IMG/VR virus record: IMGVR_UViG_3300034198_006610 | Location: 1-24,114 of that record | Length of the DNA: 24,114 nt | Source of the DNA: a virus | Reading direction: 5' to 3' (one strand) | Shown: in pieces, positions 18,529 to 24,114 of the stretch | Position numbering within the stretch: the stretch's first letter is position 1 | How the letters are laid out: every line of letters begins with the position of its first letter | Position numbers and translations under genes: made by a program | Notes under the pieces: generated by a model | Database searches by the model: none | The model's input: only the letters and a program-made list of their open reading frames with translations | Told to the model about the DNA's origin: nothing

Positions 18529-21024
18529 ATGCCAGTAGATAAGGGTTTATACCAAGCGCCAAAAGGCTTAGAACAACTAACTTCGCAAGAGCCGGATATT
18601 GAAATTGAAATTGAAGATCCAGAAGCGGTGCACATTAGCGGTGACGGCTTTGAGCTTGACATTGAAAAGATGGACGAAGAAGACGGTAGCGAAGAGTTTA
18701 ATAAAAACTTAGTTGAAGAGCTAGATGGGGGCGCGCTTGAAACTTTAGCTGGCGAGTTGTCTTCTGATATTGATAACGACTTAAGCTCCCGCAAAGACTG
18801 GGAGACAATGTACAAAGACGGTATTACCCTGCTCGGTCTTAAGTTTGAAGAACGCGTAGAACCTTGGGATGGCGCGTGCGGTGTATTCCACCCAATGATT
18901 ACAGAAGCTGTTGTGCGCTTCCAGTCAGAAACAATTATGGAGACTTTCCCAGCTAAGGGTCCAGTTCGCACGCAGATTATCGGCAAAGAAACACGCGAGA
19001 AGCTACAAGCTGCGCAGCGCGTTGAAGCTGACATGAATTACCAGTTAACAGAAAAAATGCCTGAGTTTAGAAATGAACATGAGCGCATGTTATGGAATCT
19101 GCCATCTGCTGGTTCTGCATTCAAGAAGGTGTATTACGACCCAAGCATTGGCCGTCAAATCTCAATATTTATTCCAGCAGAAGACATCATTCTGCCTTAC
19201 GGAGCTAGTGAAATTGCATCTTGCCATCGCGTCACACACCGCATGCGCAAGACTAAACAAGACTTAATCAAACTACAACGCGCTGGTTTTTATGCAGATG
19301 TTGAGCTTGGTGAGCCACAAAAATTCCGTACCGAGATTCAAGAAAAGAAAGATAAAGAGACTGGCTTTACTGCTAGCTATGACGACCGCTTTGAGTTGTA
19401 CGAAGTACATGCTGATTTAGATTTACCTGGATTTGAAGACAAAGACGACAATGGTGAAGAGACAGGGGTTGCTCTGCCATATGTTGTAACAATGATTCGA
19501 GGCACAAATGAAATTCTTGCAATTCGTAGAAACTGGAAAGAAGAAGATCCTCTCCGCCTTAAACGCCAGCATTTCGTTCATTACCAGTACATACCCGGCT
19601 ACGGTGCTTATGGTTTTGGTTTATTCCATCTTGTTGGCGGTTTTGCTAAGTCAGCTACTTCCATATTGCGACAGCTTGTCGATGCCGGCACCTTATCGAA
19701 CTTGCCGGGTGGGTTAAAGAGCCGCGGTTTAAGAATTAAAGGCGATGATACGCCGATTGCTCCAGGTGAATTCCGTGACGTAGATGTTGGTTCAGGAACA
19801 ATTCGCGACAACATCTTGCCGCTGCCATATAAAGAGCCATCTGCCGTATTAGCTGGACTCATGGATAAAATCATTGAGGAAGGCCGCCGCTTTGCAGCTA
19901 CTTCTGATATGCAGGTGTCAGATATGTCTGCTAACGCTCCTGTTGGTACGACGCTGGCTATTCTAGAAAGAACGCTGAAAGTTATGTCAGCTGTTCAGGC
20001 ACGTGTGCATTACGCACTTCGCCAAGAGTTAAAGCTATTAGCAGGAATTATTCGTGACTACACAGATGATGAGTACAACTATGAGCCAGAGCACGGCGAT
20101 ATGCAGGTTAAGCAGGATGACTACAAGCACGTAGATATTCTTCCTGTTTCTGACCCAAATGCGGCCACTCTTTCTCAACGCGTTGTTCAATACCAAGCGG
20201 TTATTCAGTTAGCCCAGTCAGCCCCACAAATTTACAACTTACCAGAACTACACCGCCAGATGCTTGACGTGTTAGGCATTAAGAACGCTGACAAGTTAGT
20301 TCCGCTTGACGATGACCAGAAGCCAAAAGATCCAGTAAGCGAAAACATGAATGCCCTCAAAGGCAAACCAATGAAAGCGTTTATGTTCCAGGATCACGAA
20401 GCGCATATCAAGGTGCATCAAATGGCTATGCAAGATCCAATCGTCCAACAACTTATTGGCCAAAACCCACAAGCCCAAGCAATTATGGGCGCAATGCAAT
20501 CACATATTGCAGAGCACGTTGGCTATGCGTATCGTAAGAAAATTGAAGATGCCATGGGCGCTTCGCTCCCATCTCCAAAAGAAGATATGCCACCAGAGTT
20601 GGAAGTTGAACTTTCTCGTTTGATTGCTCAAGCAGCACCCCAAGTATTGGCACAGTCTCAAGCTATGGCTGCTCAGCAGCAAGCCCAGCAAAATGCAAAA
20701 GACCCGTTAATGCAAGCTGAGTTAATTGACCAGCAAGTTAAACAGGGTGAGCTGCAACGCAAAGTAGCTAAAGATCAGATGGATGGGCAACTAAAAGCAA
20801 AAGAGCTAGCCTTAAAAGAAGAGCAACAAAAAGCAACTCGATTAGAGGCGGCTTCTAAACTTTTGCTACAACAGCAGCAGGCCCACGATAGCCAAAAGGA
20901 AAAAGGTGCTCAGATAGCTATGTCAGCAGCAGAACTTGCTATGCGGAATAAACACCATAGACTAGATACAGCAGTAGATTTAAACCAACAGCAGCAAAAA
21001 CCTAAGGAGAGTGAAGTTAAATGA
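18529..21024 (+). CDS. Portal protein (P22-like)
   Basis: An 831-residue protein directly after the packaging genes. The N terminus (1-75) is acidic and probably flexible. The core begins around DLSSRKDWETMYKDGITLLG and continues with WDGACGVFHPMITEAVVRFQ, RVEADMNYQLTEKMPEFRNE and NLPSAGSAFKKVYYDPSIGR, which resembles large podovirus-type portals. The C-terminal 150 residues are glutamine- and lysine-rich helix, matching the long helical barrel of P22-type portals. The protein forms the twelve-fold ring at one vertex through which DNA enters and leaves. Its length and the barrel favour the P22 type, but I cannot test this by search. Confidence 0.88.
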   Translation: MPVDKGLYQAPKGLEQLTSQEPDIEIEIEDPEAVHISGDGFELDIEKMDEEDGSEEFNKNLVEELDGGALETLAGELSSDIDNDLSSRKDWETMYKDGITLLGLKFEERVEPWDGACGVFHPMITEAVVRFQSETIMETFPAKGPVRTQIIGKETREKLQAAQRVEADMNYQLTEKMPEFRNEHERMLWNLPSAGSAFKKVYYDPSIGRQISIFIPAEDIILPYGASEIASCHRVTHRMRKTKQDLIKLQRAGFYADVELGEPQKFRTEIQEKKDKETGFTASYDDRFELYEVHADLDLPGFEDKDDNGEETGVALPYVVTMIRGTNEILAIRRNWKEEDPLRLKRQHFVHYQYIPGYGAYGFGLFHLVGGFAKSATSILRQLVDAGTLSNLPGGLKSRGLRIKGDDTPIAPGEFRDVDVGSGTIRDNILPLPYKEPSAVLAGLMDKIIEEGRRFAATSDMQVSDMSANAPVGTTLAILERTLKVMSAVQARVHYALRQELKLLAGIIRDYTDDEYNYEPEHGDMQVKQDDYKHVDILPVSDPNAATLSQRVVQYQAVIQLAQSAPQIYNLPELHRQMLDVLGIKNADKLVPLDDDQKPKDPVSENMNALKGKPMKAFMFQDHEAHIKVHQMAMQDPIVQQLIGQNPQAQAIMGAMQSHIAEHVGYAYRKKIEDAMGASLPSPKEDMPPELEVELSRLIAQAAPQVLAQSQAMAAQQQAQQNAKDPLMQAELIDQQVKQGELQRKVAKDQMDGQLKAKELALKEEQQKATRLEAASKLLLQQQQAHDSQKEKGAQIAMSAAELAMRNKHHRLDTAVDLNQQQQKPKESEVK

Positions 21025-21230
21025 TGGACCTACTAACGGCGGATTTCATAGCCGCAATGCGTGACAAGTTGCGCACAGATATGAATAACTACACTGATGA
21101 TTTGGCAAATGGTCAGTGCACAAGTTTTGAGCAATACAAAGAGCTCTGCGGCGTGATTCGAGGCCTAGCGTTTGCAGAGCGCCACTTACTTGACCTCGCT
21201 GACCACATGAAAGAAGACAACGATGAGTGA
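21021..21230 (+). CDS. Small helical protein between portal and co-chaperonin
   Basis: A 69-residue protein (MMDLLTADFIAAMRDKLRTD...) that is acidic at its end (DHMKEDNDE). The central part, TSFEQYKELCGVIRGLAFAE, looks helical. It is coupled to the portal stop by ATGA and overlaps the next start by 8 bases. Small genes here often code for head-assembly helpers; not recognised. Confidence 0.65.
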   Translation: MMDLLTADFIAAMRDKLRTDMNNYTDDLANGQCTSFEQYKELCGVIRGLAFAERHLLDLADHMKEDNDE

Positions 21231-21678
21231 CACCATCGCATTACCCCCGCAAGGGCTAGTTTTACCGGATGGCACTATGCATTCGCTTGAAGAAGTAGTA
21301 GATGAAGTAAAAGAGCCAACACCTGAAGAAGTTCAGGCGCAAATGGCAAAGCAGTTACCAGATCCCCGCGGTTGGAGAATGCTGTGCTCGCTAGTAACGG
21401 CAACAGACCAATACGACAGCGGTTTGCTCAAAGCTGATGAAACCAAGAAGATTGAAGAATTAACGTCTCCAGTCCTATTTGTTTTAAAGCTAGGTGATTT
21501 GGCGTACAAGGACGAAGCTAAGTTTCCAACGGGACCATGGTGTAAGGAAGGTGATTTTGTTATCACACGCCCATACACAGGAACCAGAATTATGATTTAC
21601 GGAAAAGAGTTTCGTGTTATTTATGACGACCAGGTAGAAGCGGTTGTTGAAGACCCCCGCGGAATTACCCGCGCTTAA
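21223..21678 (+). CDS. GroES-like co-chaperonin
   Basis: A 151-residue protein. Residues 1-45 are an acidic extension. Residues about 46-146 fit the GroES fold: an opening strand with PRGWRMLCSLV; a glycine-containing loop (QYDSGLLKADE) at the position of the mobile loop that docks on GroEL; VLFVLKLGD; KEGDFVITRPYTGTRI (compare VGDIVIF in GroES); and a closing GKEFRVIYDDQVEAVVED, similar to the GroES end (ESDILAIVE). Phage co-chaperonins such as T4 gp31 replace host GroES so that GroEL can fold the capsid protein. Its place between portal and scaffold/capsid genes fits that role. The family call rests on pattern similarity. Confidence 0.72.
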   Translation: MSDTIALPPQGLVLPDGTMHSLEEVVDEVKEPTPEEVQAQMAKQLPDPRGWRMLCSLVTATDQYDSGLLKADETKKIEELTSPVLFVLKLGDLAYKDEAKFPTGPWCKEGDFVITRPYTGTRIMIYGKEFRVIYDDQVEAVVEDPRGITRA

Positions 21679-21687
21679 GGAGCAAGT

Positions 21688-22659
21688 ATGACTTATAAAT
21701 TCCCTGATGAGAACGAAGAGTTCGATAAACAGCCAGACTTAGAATTAGATGTAACTGCAGAAGGCGATGTAGTTGAAGCAGATATTGTTGTAGAAGACGA
21801 TACTCCTGAGTCAGACCGCAGAGCCCAGCCATTGAACCGTGATGTAGAAGACCCAACTGATGAAGAGATCGATGGCTATACAAAAGGCGTTCAATCCCGT
21901 ATTAAAGAGCTAACCCATGCCCGCCATGACGAACGTAGAGCAAAAGAAGCAGCTCAACGTGAAAAAGACGAGGCTATTCGTTTAGCTCAAATTGCGATAG
22001 AAGAAAACAAAAAGCTCAAGCAGTATGTTCAGAGTGGCGAAACTTCTTATCAAGAAATGATGCGTGAAAAGGCTGAAGCTGAATTAAACATGGCTCGTGA
22101 TAAGTACAAGAAAGCTAGTGAGGAATATGACTCCGAAGCCCTACTTGCTGCTCAAGAAGCGTTAACTGAAGCAAAGATGAAAATTGAAGCTGCTAAAAAT
22201 TTTCGTCCAACCTCTTTACAAACGCAAGAAAAAGATGTACAAATGCAATATGCGGCTCCAGATGTACCCAAGCCCGACGAAAAAACCTTGCGCTGGCAAG
22301 CCAAAAACCAGTGGTTCGGTTCTCCTGGGTACGAAGAGATGACAGCCTTTGCTTTAGGCTTGCATCAAAAACTAGTTGCCACGGGCTATGACCCGCGTAG
22401 TACTGAATACTTCGAGAAAATTGATTCTCGCTTAAAGTCTGTGTTCCCTGATTTACTTCAGGATGACGAGCCAGCTAGCCGTAGATCCGGTGAACCTAGT
22501 AAAAAGCCTGCAACAGTCGTGGCTTCTGCTACCCGTTCAACGGGAGCGAAAAAAACTATCAAACTTACAGCGACCCAAGCAGCTCTAGCTGATAAGTTAG
22601 GTATCTCACGCGAATTGTATGCTAAGGAATTTTTAAAACAGGAGGCCCGTAATGGCTAA
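21688..22659 (+). CDS. Capsid scaffolding protein
   Basis: A 323-residue acidic, helical protein with the composition of phage scaffolds. The N-terminal third is strongly acidic (DELELDV-like, VVEDDTPESD). Residues about 65-175 form a long charged coiled coil (RIKELTHARHDERRAKEAAQ and onward). The C terminus carries basic and hydroxylated stretches (KKTIKLTATQAALADKLGIS) ending in a helix that could grip the capsid protein. Scaffolds guide prohead assembly and then leave. Position before the capsid gene supports the call. A strong ribosome binding site (AAGGAG) precedes it. Confidence 0.8.
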   Translation: MTYKFPDENEEFDKQPDLELDVTAEGDVVEADIVVEDDTPESDRRAQPLNRDVEDPTDEEIDGYTKGVQSRIKELTHARHDERRAKEAAQREKDEAIRLAQIAIEENKKLKQYVQSGETSYQEMMREKAEAELNMARDKYKKASEEYDSEALLAAQEALTEAKMKIEAAKNFRPTSLQTQEKDVQMQYAAPDVPKPDEKTLRWQAKNQWFGSPGYEEMTAFALGLHQKLVATGYDPRSTEYFEKIDSRLKSVFPDLLQDDEPASRRSGEPSKKPATVVASATRSTGAKKTIKLTATQAALADKLGISRELYAKEFLKQEARNG

Positions 22660-23104
22660 TACTCGTAAAACACGCGATCTCGAGAATCGCGAAACAGTTT
22701 CAACCCGTCCAATCTACCGCCCAGCGGCTACTCTCCCTGATCCTACGCCAGAACCTGGCTACAGTTTTAGATGGGTTGCTAAAGAGGTACTAGGGCAAGC
22801 GGTTCCAACCAATATTTCACAGAAGTTCCGTGATGGCTGGGTACCGGTTAAAGCTGTGGATCACCCAGAACTTATGATTGTGGGCGACCCAAATGGAAAT
22901 GTTGAAATCGGTGGTTTGATCTTATGCAAAATCTTAACTGAACAACTCGCAGCTCAAAAAGAGTACTACGAGTCACAAGCACAAAATCAAATGGACTCGG
23001 TTGATAACCATTTCATGCGTAATAACGATGCACGTATGCCTTTATATAGTGAGCGTAAAAGCACAGTAAGTAAAGGTGGCGGTTTCGGAAGTGGTACACG
23101 TTAA
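22652..23104 (+). CDS. Conserved head-region protein of unknown function
   Basis: A 150-residue protein with PEPGYSFRWVAKEVLG, then NISQKFRDGWVPVKAVDHPE. I recall comparable RWV...GWxPV proteins placed just before the major capsid gene of various podovirus-type phages. The C terminus is glycine- and serine-rich (KGGGFGSGTR). It overlaps the scaffold stop by 8 bases. A minor head protein or capsid-assembly helper is plausible; function not established. Confidence 0.68.
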   Translation: MANTRKTRDLENRETVSTRPIYRPAATLPDPTPEPGYSFRWVAKEVLGQAVPTNISQKFRDGWVPVKAVDHPELMIVGDPNGNVEIGGLILCKILTEQLAAQKEYYESQAQNQMDSVDNHFMRNNDARMPLYSERKSTVSKGGGFGSGTR

Positions 23105-23125
23105 TTAATTTTTTAGGAGACCTTT

Positions 23126-23782
23126 ATGTCTACAGTATCAAGTCCTTATGGACTAAAACCTGTTAGCTTAATTGGTGGTCAATCCTTCACTGGCGGCACA
23201 ATCCGCGAGTATTTGATGACTACAAACAACTCAGCAGCCATTTATACCGGCGACTTAGTTCAATTAGGCGCATCTACAGCTGGGCAACCAACTGTTGTAG
23301 CTGCAACCCCAACTACCAGTACTGCTGGTATCGCTGGTGTTTGCGTAGGCGTTCGCTACCAGTTAGCTGGTCAGCAACTAGGCTATCCATTGTATGCAGA
23401 ATATTTACCTGCAAACGCTGTGACAGCTGGCTACACAAACATTTTCATCCGCGTTGTTGAAGATCCAGATCAACTGTATCAAGTACAGTCTTTGGGTTCT
23501 GTTGGCTATGCCTCAATCGGCAAGACTGTTGCTTTGGCAAACTTCTCTGCTGGTACCGGTAGTTCAACTGGTAATACAACTTCAGGTAACTCTGTTGTTG
23601 CGTTGTCAGCTACTATTGCTAACACAAGCGCGTTGGCCTGCAAGATTGTTGATTTGGTTAACTCCAGCTCTACTTTCGGCGGCAACTTCCCTTCTAACCC
23701 TGGTGACGCATATACCGATGTTATTGTCAAATTGAACTTTGGCGTACATCAGTACTATCAGTCCGCTGGTACAACTGCTTAA
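23126..23782 (+). CDS. Putative virion (decoration-like) protein
   Basis: A 218-residue protein, poor in charge and rich in serine, threonine, glycine and alanine, as in exposed virion proteins. It opens with SSPYGLKPVSLIGG, a start shared by many putative capsid-decoration or structural proteins in aquatic phages, and continues as beta strands (AGIAGVCVGVRYQ, NIFIRVVEDPD, AYTDVIVKLNFG). AGGAG leads the ATG. It is likely an abundant protein of the head surface. Not a proven family member. Confidence 0.65.
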   Translation: MSTVSSPYGLKPVSLIGGQSFTGGTIREYLMTTNNSAAIYTGDLVQLGASTAGQPTVVAATPTTSTAGIAGVCVGVRYQLAGQQLGYPLYAEYLPANAVTAGYTNIFIRVVEDPDQLYQVQSLGSVGYASIGKTVALANFSAGTGSSTGNTTSGNSVVALSATIANTSALACKIVDLVNSSSTFGGNFPSNPGDAYTDVIVKLNFGVHQYYQSAGTTA

Positions 23783-23797
23783 TAAAGGAGCTATAAC

Positions 23798-24114
23798 ATG
23801 GCTATTTCACGTTCACAGCTCTTAAAAGAGTTACTCCCAGGACTAAACGCGTTGTTCGGTTTAGAGTACAAACGCTATGGCGAAGAGCATAAAGAGATTT
23901 ATGATATCGAAGCTTCTGAGCGTTCATTTGAAGAAGAGACAAAACTGTCTGGTTTCTCGGCTGCTCCAGTCAAGAATGAAGGCGGCGCAATTTCTTATGA
24001 CAATGCACAAGAAGCTTTTACAGCTCGCTACTCACACGAAACTATCGCTTTGGGCTTCTCAATCACTGAAGAAGCGATTGAAGATAACTTGTATGACTCT
24101 TTGTCTGCTCGTTA
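23798..24114 (+). CDS. Major capsid protein, N-terminal part (cut by window edge)
   Basis: 105 complete codons before the edge. It begins MAISRSQLLKELLPGLNALF, a pattern (KELxPGLN) found at the start of HK97-fold capsid proteins of Mu-gpT and related type, and continues with EYKRYGEEHKEIYDIEASER. The stretch YSHETIALGFSITEEAIEDN matches the long-helix/backbone region used to identify such capsids. AAGGAG lies nine bases ahead of the ATG. Position after scaffold fits. The rest of the protein is outside. Confidence 0.83.
   Translation, partial: MAISRSQLLKELLPGLNALFGLEYKRYGEEHKEIYDIEASERSFEEETKLSGFSAAPVKNEGGAISYDNAQEAFTARYSHETIALGFSITEEAIEDNLYDSLSAR

Noticed and set aside
18294-19034. 246-residue minus-strand frame, very rich in serine
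   Set aside because: It lies opposite the oxygenase and portal genes. The serine richness is what antisense reading of acidic, lysine-rich coding sequence produces. No start signal is visible.
1-24114. tRNA genes, insertion sequences or integrase
   Set aside because: I looked for cloverleaf-like stretches in the few non-coding gaps and for transposase or recombinase motifs in the proteins, and saw none. A program such as tRNAscan-SE would settle the tRNA point.

Overview
The window looks like a piece of a tailed double-stranded DNA phage (Caudoviricetes). It carries a family-A replicative DNA polymerase, phage nucleases and many tiny overlapping genes on one side, and a terminase-portal-scaffold-capsid block on the other. 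Ribosome binding sites are strong and Gram-negative in style (AAGGAG). One small protein (5479..5706) has a QPLYTHPAKTLTDEEI-like stretch familiar from proteobacterial phages, so a proteobacterial and perhaps freshwater host is a reasonable guess, but the sequence does not prove it. I see no tRNA, integrase, lysis gene or CRISPR array.

Layout: everything from position 1 to about 15,080 is read leftward (minus strand) and everything from about 15,500 to the right edge is read rightward. The two arms diverge from a non-coding control region (about 15,080-15,500). It holds a good leftward promoter, a good rightward promoter, a 14-bp perfect palindrome and a triple 9-bp repeat. A terminator-like hairpin sits directly in front of the first leftward gene.

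Leftward arm, from the control region outward: a block of small unknown genes (15,078-13,672); a 400-bp non-coding stretch with an AT-rich core, a DnaA-box-like site and inverted repeats (13,263-13,671, candidate replication origin); a zinc-finger-like protein and small genes including a ribbon-helix-helix protein (13,262-11,202); an enzyme set of amidoligase, class-II glutamine amidotransferase and ATP-grasp ligase (11,145-6,974); more small genes; two winged-helix proteins (5,187-4,334); a VRR-NUC nuclease; DNA polymerase; a zinc metallopeptidase; a Cas4/RecB-like exonuclease with a four-cysteine set; and an HNH nuclease.

Rightward arm: a 38-codon opening gene, terminase small and large subunits, a 2-oxoglutarate/Fe(II) oxygenase, portal, a small unknown gene, a GroES-like co-chaperonin, scaffold, two putative virion proteins, and the start of the major capsid protein. 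This is a head-assembly operon with two unusual accessory enzymes inserted.

The most notable signals are: (1) eleven copies of a 16-18 bp palindrome, GGATAG-N4-CTATCC, confined to 9,643-15,141, six of them lying 17-47 bp in front of gene starts and five overlapping coding sequence; and (2) the amidoligase / glutamine amidotransferase / ATP-grasp cluster, which predicts a phage-encoded peptide- or amide-bond-forming modification system of unknown target.
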